A stretch of DNA of 36,231 nucleotides from an uncultured Ruminococcus sp. (GCA_902779615.1 CACZCM010000021.1:1-36231); one strand, 5' to 3'; positions 7,322 through 16,807 are shown, numbered from the stretch's first letter. Translations and numbers: made by a program. Notes: generated by a model not told the origin, from the sequence alone.

Positions 7322-7912
7322 ATGAAAAAAACAAACTCGACTGTCACGCTGCGTGAGAAATTCTCCCGTTCGGCGGCGCTGCTGTCGCATCCTCAAACGC
7401 TTGCGGTGTGCGCAATGCTTCTGTCACTGAGCCTTGTGCTGGCGTACTTCGGCAATGTGTCGATATCCTTTCTCGGCACAAATACCATCAAGCTAAGCTT
7501 CACTGCTTTGCCCATCGCTGCTGCCGCTATGCTGTACGGTCCGTTGCCCGCCGGAATAATCGGAGCGCTAAGCGACATAATCGGATTTATGCTTGCGCCT
7601 GCGGGAGCGTATATTCCGGGGTTTACCATCAGCATGCTGCTTGTAGGGTTTGTGTACGGCGCTGCATTTTATAGGGAAAAGCCCGGGCTTTTGCGTGTGG
7701 CTGTTACTCAGCTTGCTGTATCGGCGGCGATAAACGAACTGCTGGGTTCGCTGTGGTTTGTGCTGTTTTACGGATTTACACCGTCTTCGGCGCTGACGAT
7801 CAGGGGAATCAAGGAACTTATCATGTATCCAATTATGACGGCGCTTGTTTTTGGCATGATAAAACTGACCGAAAGGCTGCCCGAGGTAAAACGGATCAAA
7901 AAGAATTCGTAG
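7322..7912 (+). CDS. folT: Folate ECF transporter S component FolT
   Basis: This is the substrate-binding membrane subunit of an energy-coupling-factor transporter for folate. It would need the shared EcfA/EcfA'/EcfT module, which is not in this window. The 196-residue product has a short charged N-terminus and about six hydrophobic segments. The typical ECF S-component pattern FTALPIAAAAMLYGPLPAGI is followed by GALSDIIGFMLAPAGAYIPG. Translation starts at 7322, 9 nt after AAGGAG; in-frame extension upstream to 7199 runs into the riboswitch and is not credible. The riboswitch upstream supports folate over other vitamins. Confidence 0.92.
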   Translation: MKKTNSTVTLREKFSRSAALLSHPQTLAVCAMLLSLSLVLAYFGNVSISFLGTNTIKLSFTALPIAAAAMLYGPLPAGIIGALSDIIGFMLAPAGAYIPGFTISMLLVGFVYGAAFYREKPGLLRVAVTQLAVSAAINELLGSLWFVLFYGFTPSSALTIRGIKELIMYPIMTALVFGMIKLTERLPEVKRIKKNS

Positions 7913-7993
7913 CGTATAACCGCGCAGACTTCTCCGGAACATATCTGAGAGCACTGCCCGCCGCCTTTAAAAAGCTTGATCTTTTACCAACGT

Positions 7994-8158
7994 TCGAATG
8001 CGGGGATAACTTCAGGTTAGAATAAAGTTCGCCGGAATTTGCCTGCAGGCGCACGCCTGCCCTCGGGGTGGTTTTGTTCAGAATAAATGTCGAATGCGGG
8101 GATAACTTCAGGTTAGAATAAAGTTCGCCGGAATTTGCCTGCAGGCGCACGCCTGCCC
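7994..8158 (+). repeat. Family III repeat, tandem dimer
   Basis: Two 69-bp units (7994-8062 and 8090-8158) are identical and 96 bp apart. Each contains AATAAAGTTCGCCGGAATTT, then the hairpin GCAGGCG-CA-CGCCTGC. The joining spacer carries GGTTTTGTTCAGAATAAATG, close to the spacer of the 19.5-kb dimer. The relatives at 19.5 and 36.1 kb keep the conserved block but carry a different hairpin stem that still pairs. The dimer sits between folT and the leuA promoter. Confidence 0.9.
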
Positions 8159-8181
8159 GTGATTTTTTTGTCAGAATACTA

Positions 8182-8210
8182 TTGACATTTTCACCGATTT
8201 GGTGTAAAAT
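8182..8210 (+). promoter_or_regulatory. Sigma-A promoter of the leu leader
   Basis: Consensus TTGACA (8182-8187) and TAAAAT (8205-8210) are 17 bp apart. The predicted start, near 8217, lies just ahead of the T-box leader. Confidence 0.88.
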
Positions 8211-8220
8211 ACATATTATA

Positions 8221-8526
8221 GATCGTGGGCGGCGCATTACGACCGCCTCTGCTAAATATTTTAAATGCAATGACAGGGTAAAAGACCTTGGGTTTAACTT
8301 TCAGAGAGCCGTCGGGCGGTGTAAGACGGCAGTGACCCTCGAGTATAGCTCACCCTCGAGCAGCTGACTGAAATGAGTTTTTACTCGGAGTAGGAATGAC
8401 GGATCCTCACCGTTACAGGAGGTTGACGTGTTTGCGTTGAAAGAGTGGGTTTTTTATAACCAACAAAAGTGGTACCGCGGAGTTTAGCCTTCGTCTTTTG
8501 GAATACAAAAGGCGAGGGCTTTTTAG
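8221..8526 (+). ncRNA. T-box leader, probably leucine-specific
   Basis: The leader has the T-box hallmarks. An AGAGAGCC Stem I segment is followed by a GTCG/GGTGTAAGACGGC apical arm. The T-box proper is AAAAGTGGTACCGCGG (8465-8480), and a terminator follows. The bulge UGGU pairs with an ACCA tRNA end, fitting the A discriminator of tRNA-Leu. After the apical arm the sequence ACCCTCGAG supplies CUC, a leucine codon, as likely specifier. CUC recurs nearby, so its exact position is not settled. Uncharged tRNA-Leu should stabilise the antiterminator and switch on leuA. Confidence 0.93.
8486..8525 (+). terminator. T-box terminator stem
   Basis: AGCCTTCGTCTTTT (from 8486) pairs with the ACAAAAGGCGAGGGCT arm, followed by a T-run (8520-8524). 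The 5' part of the stem is competed for by the antiterminator formed with the T-box sequence just upstream. Confidence 0.9.
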
Positions 8527-8601
8527 TGCATATTCGTTTTTTGATACGTAAATCACATCGTCAAGATATCAATACATAAAAATACATTACAGGAGAGTGT
8601 T

Positions 8602-10293
8602 TTGAGAATGAAAAATTATGAGAGATATACCCGCCAATATTTTAACCCGCCGGTCAATGAATATAAGTGGGTAAAAAAAGAATATGTAGACCATGCTCCG
8701 ACATGGTGTTCGGTCGATCTGCGTGACGGCAATCAGTCGCTGATCGTTCCGATGAGTATTGACGAAAAGCTTGACTTTTTTGAGATGCTCGTAAAGATCG
8801 GTTTTAAGGAGATCGAGGTTGGATTCCCCGCTGCGAGCGAAACAGAGTATAATTTCCTGCGCAGGCTTATCGAAGAGAACAGGATCCCCGACGATGTGAC
8901 GGTTCAGGTTTTGACTCAGGCGAGAGAGCACATAATCCTCAAGACGTTTGAGTCCCTTAAGGGCTGCAAAAAAGCGATCGTTCATTTTTACAATTCGACA
9001 TCAAAGGCGCAGCGTGAGCAGGTGTTCAGAAAATCGAAGGACGAGATCAAACAGATCGCGATCGACGGCGCAAAGCTGATAAAAAGGCTTCAGGAAGAAA
9101 ACGGAACCAATTTCAGAGTGGAATACTCGCCGGAGTCGTTTACGGGCACAGAGCCTGAGTATGCGCTTGAGGTGTGCAACGCAGTGCTCGATATTCTGCA
9201 GCCGACTGCCGACAACAAGGCGATCATCAATCTGCCTGTAACGGTTGAGCATTCAATGCCGCATATTTACGCAAATCAGATAGAGTATATGTCCGACAGG
9301 CTCAATTACAGAGATGCTGTTGAATTGTCGCTTCACCCTCACAACGACAGAGGCTGCGGTGTTGCCGATACGGAGCTTGGACTCCTCGCAGGCGCAGACC
9401 GAGTGGAGGGCACGCTTTTCGGCAACGGAGAGAGAACAGGCAACGTTGACATCATTACGCTTGGTATGAATATGTTCTCACAGGGCGTTGATCCGCAGCT
9501 CGATTTCAGCGATATTCCGTCTATCTGCGAAACATATGAGCGTGTCACCAGAATGAAGGTCGGCGACCGCAGTCCCTATGCAGGAGCGCTTGTTTTCGCT
9601 GCATTTTCCGGCTCGCATCAGGACGCCATTGCAAAGGGCAAGAAGTGGCACAGCGAAAAGGGTCTTACAGGCTGGACGGTACCGTATCTTCCGATCGACC
9701 CCGCAGACGTTGGCAGGGAGTACGAAACAGACGTTATCAGGATCAACTCTCAGTCGGGTAAGGGCGGCGTAAGCTATCTGCTTGAGTCGCACTACGGATA
9801 TGTTCTTCCGAAGGCATTTGGCGAGAAGGTCAGCTATTTCATTAAAAATGTATCCGATGTCAATCACAAGGAGATGCTTCCGAATGAGGTCTACGACTGC
9901 TTTGCATCGGAGTTCGTGAATGTGAAAAGACCGTTTGAACTGAAGAACATTGTATTTAAGAAGGCTGACGAAGAGGGCAACCGTATGCATGTTGACATGG
10001 TTGTGAATGTTCGCGGAGAGGATAAGAGCATTTCGGCGGAAGGCTCGGGACGTTTAAGCGCTGTAAGCCGCGCGCTCAGGCACGAGCTTAATGTTGACAT
10101 CAGCGATATGTCGTACACGGAGCACGCACTCGAGAAGGGCTCGGAGTCGAGAGCTGTCACATATGTATCGATCACCGACAAAAACGGAAACATCGAATGG
10201 GGCGTTGGCGTACACGTAGATATTATTTATTCATCGGTCAATGCACTCTTTACTGCCGTCAACCGCAGAGAGTACGAGAAAAATAAAGGCTGA
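8602..10293 (+). CDS. leuA: 2-isopropylmalate synthase, long (LeuA2-type)
   Basis: This enzyme condenses acetyl-CoA with 2-oxoisovalerate, the first committed leucine step, and is usually inhibited by leucine. The product is about 563 residues, of the long class shared with actinobacteria and yeast rather than the roughly 510-residue E. coli class. The catalytic barrel shows SVDLRDGNQSL near the N-terminus, then the metal-binding HPHNDRG and GNGERTGN motifs. The linker and C-terminal regulatory domain are both present, so feedback control is probably intact. AGGAG ends 6 nt before TTG 8602 and 12 nt before ATG 8608; the spacing favours TTG, but the protein differs by only two residues. It is controlled by the T-box. 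Confidence 0.95.
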   Translation: MRMKNYERYTRQYFNPPVNEYKWVKKEYVDHAPTWCSVDLRDGNQSLIVPMSIDEKLDFFEMLVKIGFKEIEVGFPAASETEYNFLRRLIEENRIPDDVTVQVLTQAREHIILKTFESLKGCKKAIVHFYNSTSKAQREQVFRKSKDEIKQIAIDGAKLIKRLQEENGTNFRVEYSPESFTGTEPEYALEVCNAVLDILQPTADNKAIINLPVTVEHSMPHIYANQIEYMSDRLNYRDAVELSLHPHNDRGCGVADTELGLLAGADRVEGTLFGNGERTGNVDIITLGMNMFSQGVDPQLDFSDIPSICETYERVTRMKVGDRSPYAGALVFAAFSGSHQDAIAKGKKWHSEKGLTGWTVPYLPIDPADVGREYETDVIRINSQSGKGGVSYLLESHYGYVLPKAFGEKVSYFIKNVSDVNHKEMLPNEVYDCFASEFVNVKRPFELKNIVFKKADEEGNRMHVDMVVNVRGEDKSISAEGSGRLSAVSRALRHELNVDISDMSYTEHALEKGSESRAVTYVSITDKNGNIEWGVGVHVDIIYSSVNALFTAVNRREYEKNKG

Positions 10294-10323
10294 TTTTACA
10301 CGCAAAATATTTGTCGAATAGAC

Positions 10324-10352
10324 TTTACGTGACAGTTCAAAAGTTGTATAAT
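10324..10352 (+). promoter_or_regulatory. Probable internal promoter before leuC
   Basis: TTTACG (10324-10329) and TATAAT (10347-10352) are 17 bp apart in the 150-bp leuA-leuC gap. The -35 matches four of six positions. It would give leuCDB transcription not governed by the T-box. The following leader has a GCGGC...GCCGC pairing but no recognised riboswitch. Confidence 0.55.
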
Positions 10353-10443
10353 ATAGTTATTATTGAAAAATACATCGATCAGCAGCGGCTGTGAGCGAAT
10401 CGATCGCCGCAAAATGCCGCCAATCTATAAGGGAGAAATGTTT

Positions 10444-11703
10444 ATGGGTATGACAATGACTCAAAAGATCCTTGCCGCAGGCGCAGGTCTTGACAGTGTG
10501 ACCGCAGGTCAGCTTATCAGAGTGAAGCTGAGTCTCGTTCTCGGCAACGATATTACTACTCCGGTCGCTATCAACGAGTTTGAGAAGAACGGTTTTAACG
10601 GGGTTTTCGATAAGTCCAAGATCGCTATGGTCATGGATCATTTCGTTCCGAATAAGGATATCAAGGCTGCGCAGCAGACAAAGCAGTGCCGCTGCTTTGC
10701 AGGCAAGTTCGATATCGATAACTACTTTGATGTCGGCGAGATGGGTATCGAACACGCTTTATTGCCGGAAAAAGGCCTTGTCGCTCCCGGGGATATCGTG
10801 ATCGGCGCCGATTCTCATACCTGCACTTACGGCGCAGTGGGAGCTTTTTCCACGGGTGTAGGCAGCACCGACATGGCGGCAGGTATGGCTACCGGTGAAG
10901 CATGGTTCAAGGTTCCCGAGGCTATCAAGTTTGAGCTTACCGGCAAACTGAAACCGTTTGTTTCGGGTAAGGACGTTATCCTCTATATCATAGGTAAGAT
11001 CGGCGTTGACGGAGCGCTCTATAAGTCAATGGAGTTTACCGGCGAGGGCGTGAAGGAGCTTTCGGTAGACGATCGGCTCTGTATCGCTAACATGGCGATC
11101 GAGGCGGGCGCAAAGAACGGAATTTTCGAGGTAGATGAGCAGACTCTGGAATATGTCAATGCGAGAGTCGACCGCCCCTATACCGTTTATACTGCCGATG
11201 AGGACGCAGTGTATGAGCGTGTTGTCAATATCGATCTCGGCGCGATCGAGCCGACTGTCGCTTGTCCTCATCTTCCCGAAAATACGAAGGACGCGGCAGA
11301 CCTTTCCGACGTTAAGATCGATCAGGTCGTTATCGGTTCATGTACAAACGGCAGGATCTCCGATCTTCGCATTGCCGCAGAGATCCTCAAAGGTAAGCAT
11401 ATCGCAAAGGGCGTTCGTGTGATCGTTATCCCTGCTACGCCTTTGATCTACCGCGAGGCGATGAAGGCGGGCTATATTGATATATTTATGGAGGCGGGGT
11501 GCGCTGTTTCTACTCCGACCTGCGGTCCGTGTCTTGGCGGTTATATGGGCATTCTTGCGGAAAATGAAGTCGCTGTTGCTACCACGAACAGAAACTTTGT
11601 TGGCAGAATGGGTCATGTAAGCTCGAAGATCTATCTTGCAAGTCCTGCTGTCGCTGCCGCAAGCGCGCTTACAGGCGTTATCACAGATCCGAGAAATATC
11701 TGA
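10444..11703 (+). CDS. leuC: 3-isopropylmalate dehydratase large subunit
   Basis: With LeuD this subunit isomerises 2-isopropylmalate to 3-isopropylmalate through a [4Fe-4S] cluster. The 419-residue product is the short, archaeal-like LeuC class. Cluster ligands are visible in [30 protein letters not shown] and [12 protein letters not shown] chose ATG 10444, 9 nt after AAGGGAG. The ATG at 10438 is only 3 nt from that site, and an upstream start at 10363 adds a non-conserved basic leader. It is followed 13 nt later by leuD. Confidence 0.96.
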   Translation: MGMTMTQKILAAGAGLDSVTAGQLIRVKLSLVLGNDITTPVAINEFEKNGFNGVFDKSKIAMVMDHFVPNKDIKAAQQTKQCRCFAGKFDIDNYFDVGEMGIEHALLPEKGLVAPGDIVIGADSHTCTYGAVGAFSTGVGSTDMAAGMATGEAWFKVPEAIKFELTGKLKPFVSGKDVILYIIGKIGVDGALYKSMEFTGEGVKELSVDDRLCIANMAIEAGAKNGIFEVDEQTLEYVNARVDRPYTVYTADEDAVYERVVNIDLGAIEPTVACPHLPENTKDAADLSDVKIDQVVIGSCTNGRISDLRIAAEILKGKHIAKGVRVIVIPATPLIYREAMKAGYIDIFMEAGCAVSTPTCGPCLGGYMGILAENEVAVATTNRNFVGRMGHVSSKIYLASPAVAAASALTGVITDPRNI

Positions 11704-11716
11704 GGAGGATATATAT

Positions 11717-12211
11717 ATGAATGCAAAAGGCACTGTACATAAGTATGGCAACAATATAGATACGGACGTTATTATCCCCGCGCGCTACCTCAACACAGCC
11801 GACCACGGCGAGCTTGCTAAGCACTGCATGGAGGATATCGATACTGATTTCGTCAATAAGGTAAAGAATGGCGATATCATGGTAGGCGGCGCAAATTTTG
11901 GCTGCGGTTCTTCCAGAGAGCACGCTCCGATCGCTATCAAAGCGGCAGGCATCGACTGCGTAATCGCAAAAAGCTTTGCCCGCATTTTCTACCGCAATGC
12001 GATAAATATCGGTCTTGCGATCCTTGAGTGTTCGGAGGCAAGCGAAAGAATTTCCGACGGCGATACGGTTAGTATTGACTTTGATACCGGCATAATATAC
12101 AATGAAACAAAGGACGAAAAATATCAGGCTCAGCCGTTCCCGGATTTTATCAAGGAGATCATAAACGCAAACGGACTGCTTAATTCGATAAAGGAATCCA
12201 TGGGAAAATGA
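11717..12211 (+). CDS. leuD: 3-isopropylmalate dehydratase small subunit
   Basis: This is the swivel-domain partner of LeuC. The 164-residue product opens with [18 protein letters not shown] and contains the substrate-binding [11 protein letters not shown] loop and [16 protein letters not shown], all typical of the short LeuD class that pairs with this LeuC type. GAGGAGG precedes the ATG by about 8 nt, and the gene lies 13 nt after leuC. A GC-rich inverted repeat (GCGGCG...CGCCGC, about 12221-12244) separates it from leuB and may affect mRNA stability. Confidence 0.96.
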   Translation: MNAKGTVHKYGNNIDTDVIIPARYLNTADHGELAKHCMEDIDTDFVNKVKNGDIMVGGANFGCGSSREHAPIAIKAAGIDCVIAKSFARIFYRNAINIGLAILECSEASERISDGDTVSIDFDTGIIYNETKDEKYQAQPFPDFIKEIINANGLLNSIKESMGK

Positions 12212-12269
12212 TCTGAATTGCGCGGCGTATGGTATCACGCGCCGCATAACACTATGAAGGGTGAATATA

Positions 12270-13349
12270 ATGAATAAGAAAATAACAGTTCTCAAGGGCG
12301 ACGGGATCGGCCCGGAGATCGTTGACGAGGCATTGAAAGTCCTCGATAAAATAGGTGAGAAGTACGGTCATTCTTTTGAGAAGGACTATGTTGATATTGG
12401 CGGTGCATCTATCGATAAATTCGGAGTTCCGATCACCGATGAAGGTCTTGAACGCTGCAAGAACTGCGACAGTGTTTTGCTTGGCGCAGTCGGCGGTCCC
12501 AAGTGGGACACTATCGATCCGCTGAAGCGTCCCGAAAAGGCGCTGCTTAAAGTAAGAGCAGAACTGGGACTTTTTGCCAATCTTCGTCCCACGAAGATGT
12601 TCCCGCAGCTGAAAAGCGCGTCGCCTCTTAAAGATACGGGCATCAAAGACGGTCTTGACCTAATGATAGTGAGAGAGCTTACCGGAGGCATTTACTTTGG
12701 CGAGCATAAGACGTTTGAACAGGACGGCGAAACAGTTGCGACCGACCTCATGCTTTATTCCGAACACGAGATCGAGCGCATCGGCAGGGTTGCATTCGAA
12801 ACCGCAAGGAAGAGAGGAAGCAAAGTACATTCTGTCGATAAGGCGAATGTGCTCGATTCTTCGAAGCTTTGGCGCAAGGTCATGCATAAGCTTGCGGAGG
12901 AATACAGCGATGTTGAGTACAGCGATATCCTCGTTGACAATACGGCAATGCAGCTTGTTAGGAATCCCGGTCAGTTCGATGTTATCGTAACGGAGAATAT
13001 GTTCGGCGATATCCTGTCCGATGAGGCAAGTATGCTGACTGGTTCGATCGGAATGATGCCGTCTGCAAGCCTTTCGTCAACGACTTTGGGCATGTATGAG
13101 CCGATACACGGATCTGCGCCCGATATTGCCGGACAGAACATTGCAAATCCCCTGGGTACTATCTTATCGGCAGCTATGATGCTGAGATATTCGTTCGATA
13201 TGATCGAAGAAGCAAATGACATAGAAAAAGCGGTAAACACAGTACTCGATAAGGGCTATCGTACTGTGGATATAGCCGGGAAAGATGAAAATGTAACTAA
13301 GGTAAGCTGCAGTGAGATGGGTGATCTTGTCTGCAGGGAAATACAGTAA
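12270..13349 (+). CDS. leuB: 3-isopropylmalate dehydrogenase
   Basis: This enzyme oxidises and decarboxylates 3-isopropylmalate to 2-oxoisocaproate with NAD+. The 359-residue product has the N-terminal [15 protein letters not shown], the [11 protein letters not shown] loop, and the C-terminal cofactor motif [18 protein letters not shown]. The dehydrogenase fold is complete. AAGGGT lies about 8 nt before ATG 12270; a GTG three codons earlier is possible but overlaps the ribosome site. It is the last leu gene; a family II repeat follows, then ilvA. Confidence 0.96.
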   Translation: MNKKITVLKGDGIGPEIVDEALKVLDKIGEKYGHSFEKDYVDIGGASIDKFGVPITDEGLERCKNCDSVLLGAVGGPKWDTIDPLKRPEKALLKVRAELGLFANLRPTKMFPQLKSASPLKDTGIKDGLDLMIVRELTGGIYFGEHKTFEQDGETVATDLMLYSEHEIERIGRVAFETARKRGSKVHSVDKANVLDSSKLWRKVMHKLAEEYSDVEYSDILVDNTAMQLVRNPGQFDVIVTENMFGDILSDEASMLTGSIGMMPSASLSSTTLGMYEPIHGSAPDIAGQNIANPLGTILSAAMMLRYSFDMIEEANDIEKAVNTVLDKGYRTVDIAGKDENVTKVSCSEMGDLVCREIQ

Positions 13350-13352
13350 TAT

Positions 13353-13482
13353 GACCGCAGAGGTGTGTCTCCCGCCTCGAAGGCGGCGGGTTCCCTCCCT
13401 CGTTCAGTATGGAGTTAGATCCCCTGTTGAACGCACAAGTCTACGGCTTGTGTCTGCTTGATGAAAGCAGAGCTTTTAACTC
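13353..13482 (+). repeat. Family II dispersed repeat, best complete copy
   Basis: The order is ACCGCAG, then a CCGCC-TCGAA-GGCGG hairpin, then CGTTCA...TGAACG. Next come ACAAGTC-TAC-GGCTTGT (13436-13451), CTGCTT-GATG-AAAGCAG (13454-13470) and GCTTTTAA. It lies between leuB and ilvA, inside what is otherwise a continuous biosynthetic operon. If transcribed it would be an intercistronic RNA structure. I see no T-box or separate promoter in this gap. Confidence 0.85.
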
Positions 13483-13519
13483 ATCATACACTCAATTAAT
13501 TTGAAAGGACCTGACAAAA

Positions 13520-14716
13520 ATGCTTCAGCTTGAAAATGTCTACCAGGCTGCATTTGCACTAAAAAGTATAATCAGAAACACAGAGCTTATTCGCGCTCCG
13601 AAGATTAATCCCGATGTCAATCTCTATATCAAACCCGAGAACCTGCAGATCACAGGTTCGTTTAAGGTCAGAGGCGCGGCATACAAGATCTCACGCCTGA
13701 CAGACGAGGAGAAGGCGAGGGGCGTTATCGCTTGCTCCGCAGGAAATCACGCTCAGGGCGTTGCACTGGCAGCTCAGCGAAATAACATCAAATCCGTAAT
13801 TTGTCTGCCCGACGTTGCTCCGATCTCCAAGGTCGAGGCTACACGTTCCTACGGCGCACAGATCGAGCTTGTCAACGGCGTGTATGATGACGCATATCAG
13901 CGTGCTCTGCAGCTAAAAGATGAAATGGGCTACACCTTTATCCACCCGTTTGACGATGATTCGGTAATTGCGGGTCAGGGCACGATCGCTATCGAAATTC
14001 TCAACGAGAATCCCGATGTTGAGGCGATAGTTGTGCCTGTAGGCGGCGGCGGACTGATCTCCGGAATAGCGTATACCGTAAAGATGCTGCGTCCCGACGT
14101 TAAGGTCTACGGCGTGCAGGCTCAGGGCGCACCGTCTATGGTGAATTCCGTAAGTGACGGCAAGATCCTTACACTCAACGAAGTCCATACGTTTGCCGAC
14201 GGAATCGCCGTTAAGCAGCCCGGTGAAAATACATTTGCTATGTGCAGCAAATACGTTGATGATTTTGTTACCGTTACCGATGATGAAACGGCTAATGCGA
14301 TACTCTCGCTTATGGAGAACCAGAAATTGGTTGCCGAAGGCGCAGGCGCAGTTTCTGTTGCAGCGGTAATGTTCAACAAGCTGCCTGTTAAGGGAAAGAA
14401 TACGGTCTGCGTTGTTTCGGGCGGCAATATCGATGTTACGATCTTGTCGAGGATCATAGACAGAGGTCTTTTGAAATCCGGTCGTCTTGCGAAGCTTTCG
14501 ATCGAGCTTACCGACAAGCCGGGTCAGCTGCGTGATATGTCTGCGATCATTGCAAAGACCGGTGCAAATATCGTTGCCGTGAACTATGAACACGCCGAGA
14601 AGGGTACCGATATCAACAGCTGTATCATCAGGATCGAGCTTGAAACAAAAGACCGTGCACATATAAAAGAAGTCCGGAGGGCGCTTGCCGATCAGGGCTT
14701 TAAGATCTTAAATTAA
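13520..14716 (+). CDS. ilvA: Threonine ammonia-lyase with C-terminal ACT domain
   Basis: This PLP enzyme converts threonine to 2-oxobutyrate, the entry to isoleucine, via an enamine intermediate. The 398-residue product has the PLP lysine in ITGSFKVRGAAYK, the phosphate-binding loop PVGGGGLISG, and one ACT domain from about residue 325 (LSIELTDKPGQLRDMSAIIA). The single ACT domain and the length fit the shorter ACT-containing class rather than E. coli IlvA, which has two regulatory ACT-like modules. The gene context (ridA, ilvBND) argues for a biosynthetic role. AAAGGA precedes the ATG. Effector specificity cannot be read. Confidence 0.94.
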   Translation: MLQLENVYQAAFALKSIIRNTELIRAPKINPDVNLYIKPENLQITGSFKVRGAAYKISRLTDEEKARGVIACSAGNHAQGVALAAQRNNIKSVICLPDVAPISKVEATRSYGAQIELVNGVYDDAYQRALQLKDEMGYTFIHPFDDDSVIAGQGTIAIEILNENPDVEAIVVPVGGGGLISGIAYTVKMLRPDVKVYGVQAQGAPSMVNSVSDGKILTLNEVHTFADGIAVKQPGENTFAMCSKYVDDFVTVTDDETANAILSLMENQKLVAEGAGAVSVAAVMFNKLPVKGKNTVCVVSGGNIDVTILSRIIDRGLLKSGRLAKLSIELTDKPGQLRDMSAIIAKTGANIVAVNYEHAEKGTDINSCIIRIELETKDRAHIKEVRRALADQGFKILN

Positions 14717-14729
14717 GTGAGGAATTATT

Positions 14730-15104
14730 ATGTCAGAAAAAGTATACACAAAGAACGCTCCGGACGCTATCGGTCCATACTCGCAGGCAGTAAAGACAGG
14801 CTCGCTCGTTTTCACTTCGGGTCAGATCGCTATCGATCCTGCAAGCGGAAACGTTGAGGCAAGCTCGATCGAGGATCAGACAGAGCAGGTATGCAAGAAT
14901 TTGTCGGCTGTACTGGCAGAAGCAGGCACAAGCCTTGACAAGGCTGTAAAGACAGTTTGCTTCCTTGCTGATATGGGCGATTTCGCCGCATTCAACGAGG
15001 TTTACGGTAAATATTTCACTTCGAAGCCGGCGCGTTCCTGCGTTGCTGTAAAAACTCTTCCCAAGAATGTTTTAGTGGAGGTCGAGGTAATAGCAGAACT
15101 GTAA
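14730..15104 (+). CDS. ridA: RidA family enamine/imine deaminase
   Basis: RidA hydrolyses 2-aminoacrylate and 2-aminocrotonate, reactive intermediates released by PLP dehydratases such as IlvA, to keto acids and ammonia. The 124-residue product is the full family length. It has AIGPYSQAVKTGSLVFTSGQ near the N-terminus and the C-terminal ARSCVAVKTLPKNVLVEVEV, whose Arg (about residue 104) corresponds to the substrate carboxylate-binding arginine. It begins 13 nt after ilvA with GTGAGGA upstream, so co-expression with its metabolic partner is likely. Confidence 0.95.
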   Translation: MSEKVYTKNAPDAIGPYSQAVKTGSLVFTSGQIAIDPASGNVEASSIEDQTEQVCKNLSAVLAEAGTSLDKAVKTVCFLADMGDFAAFNEVYGKYFTSKPARSCVAVKTLPKNVLVEVEVIAEL

Positions 15105-15133
15105 TATTACTTTTTAGAGAGGACTGATTATAA

Positions 15134-16792
15134 ATGAATTTTAACGGTTCAGAGATCGTTGTAAATGTACTGCTTGAGAACGATGTTGACGTTGTTTTCG
15201 GTTATCCGGGCGGTGCAATTCTCAACATTTACGACGCTTTGTATAAAAACAGCGACAAGATAACTCATATTATGACAGCCCATGAGCAGGGTGCGTCACA
15301 CGCAGCCGACGGATACGCAAGAGCAACCGGAAAAACAGGCGTTGTTCTCGCAACAAGCGGCCCGGGAGCTACCAACCTCGTAACGGGTATTGCAACTGCA
15401 TATATGGACAGTGTGCCGATGGTTGCTATCACGGCGAATGTTGCAAATTCACTCATAGGCCGTGACAGTTTCCAGGAGATCTACATTGCCGGCGTTACTA
15501 TGCCGATCACCAAGCATAACTTTATTGTGCGGCGTGTCGAAGATCTTGCCGACACCCTCCGCTCCGCATTCAAGATCGCAATAAGCGGAAGACCCGGTCC
15601 TGTTCTTGTTGATATCCCGAAGGACGTTACAGCTGCAATGTGTGAGTATACTCCTGCGCCGAAGCAGATCCCCGCCAGACAGATGAGCTATTCGGGCGAC
15701 AGCGTGGAGGAGATCGCAAAGGTCATCAACAGTGCCAAAAGGCCCGCAATACTTTTTGGCGGCGGCGTGAAGAACTCCAATGCAGACAAAATACTTAAAA
15801 GGATAATCGATAAAGCAAATATCCCCGCAGCGCACACTCTTATGGCAGTAGGCGTTCTCCGTTGGGATATGAAGGAAAACCTCGGTATGGCAGGTATGCA
15901 CGGCTCTGTTATCGCTAACCGCGCGATAAATGATGCCGATGTCGTTATCGCAGTAGGAAGCCGTTTCTCGGACAGAGTTGCGCTTTCTCCCTCTAAATTT
16001 GCGAAGAAGGCTACTGTTATTCAGATCGACATAGACCAGAGTGAGATCGACAAGAACGTTAAGACCGATTATCATATCGTCGGTGACGCCGAAGTCGTTT
16101 TGGGCGAGCTTGAAGCGCTGCTTGACAAGACTACTCATGACGAATGGTTCAAAGAGCTTGAAACAATGAGGAGAGATGTTCCGTACTCAACGGGCGGCGA
16201 GAAGCTTCATCCGAAGGAGATCATGGATATTCTGAGCGAAGCTGCCGGCGAAGACGGTCTGTTTGTAACCGACGTAGGTCAGCATCAGATGTGGGCGGCA
16301 CAGTACCTTCATCATGTGAAGTCCGAAAACTTCCTCACCTCCGCAGGCTTGGGTACGATGGGTTACGGATACGGCGCAGCGATCGGCGCGCAGATCGGCA
16401 CCGGCAGAAAGCACGTTTTCCATATTACCGGTGACGGTTCGTTTCATATGAATATGAACGAAGCCTGCACGGCCGTTTCTTACGATGTTCCTGTTATTTC
16501 CGTTTGCATCAATAACGAAGTACTCGGAATGGTCAGACAGTGGCAGACGATCTTCTACGGCAAGCGTTATTCCTCGACCGACCCGTGCAGAAAGACCGAC
16601 TACGTTAAGGTAGCAGAGGGTTTCGGCGCAAAGGGGTATTCGTGCAGAACGGCAGAAGAGTTTAAGGCGGCTCTTAAAGAGGCGATGGAGTTTGGCGGTC
16701 CTGTTTGGATCGAGTGTCTTGTAGACAAAGATGAGCGTGTACTGCCGATGATCCCGGGCGGCGGCACGGTTGACGATATTATTTACGAGTAA
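15134..16792 (+). CDS. ilvB: Acetolactate synthase large (catalytic) subunit
   Basis: This TPP- and FAD-dependent enzyme makes acetolactate or acetohydroxybutyrate for valine/leucine and isoleucine. The 552-residue product shows the three TPP-enzyme domains. The N-terminal domain carries the catalytic Glu51 in AHEQGASHAADGYARATG, the middle domain contains ILFGGGVKN, and the C-terminal TPP-Mg motif starts GDGSFHMNMNEA and ends INN. AGAGAGGA precedes the ATG, and the gene lies 29 nt after ridA. The regulatory subunit follows immediately. The biosynthetic, feedback-controlled type is inferred from that partner. Confidence 0.96.
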   Translation: MNFNGSEIVVNVLLENDVDVVFGYPGGAILNIYDALYKNSDKITHIMTAHEQGASHAADGYARATGKTGVVLATSGPGATNLVTGIATAYMDSVPMVAITANVANSLIGRDSFQEIYIAGVTMPITKHNFIVRRVEDLADTLRSAFKIAISGRPGPVLVDIPKDVTAAMCEYTPAPKQIPARQMSYSGDSVEEIAKVINSAKRPAILFGGGVKNSNADKILKRIIDKANIPAAHTLMAVGVLRWDMKENLGMAGMHGSVIANRAINDADVVIAVGSRFSDRVALSPSKFAKKATVIQIDIDQSEIDKNVKTDYHIVGDAEVVLGELEALLDKTTHDEWFKELETMRRDVPYSTGGEKLHPKEIMDILSEAAGEDGLFVTDVGQHQMWAAQYLHHVKSENFLTSAGLGTMGYGYGAAIGAQIGTGRKHVFHITGDGSFHMNMNEACTAVSYDVPVISVCINNEVLGMVRQWQTIFYGKRYSSTDPCRKTDYVKVAEGFGAKGYSCRTAEEFKAALKEAMEFGGPVWIECLVDKDERVLPMIPGGGTVDDIIYE

Positions 16793-16807
16793 GGGAGGCG
16801 TGTTCGA

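Noticed and set aside
7896-8270. Minus-strand 124-codon frame with an internal repeat
   Set aside because: It is simply the family III dimer read in one frame; it has no ribosome site and overlaps the leu promoter.
13350-13519. Second T-box before ilvA
   Set aside because: The region is a family II repeat; no GGTACCGCGG-like T-box sequence occurs there.
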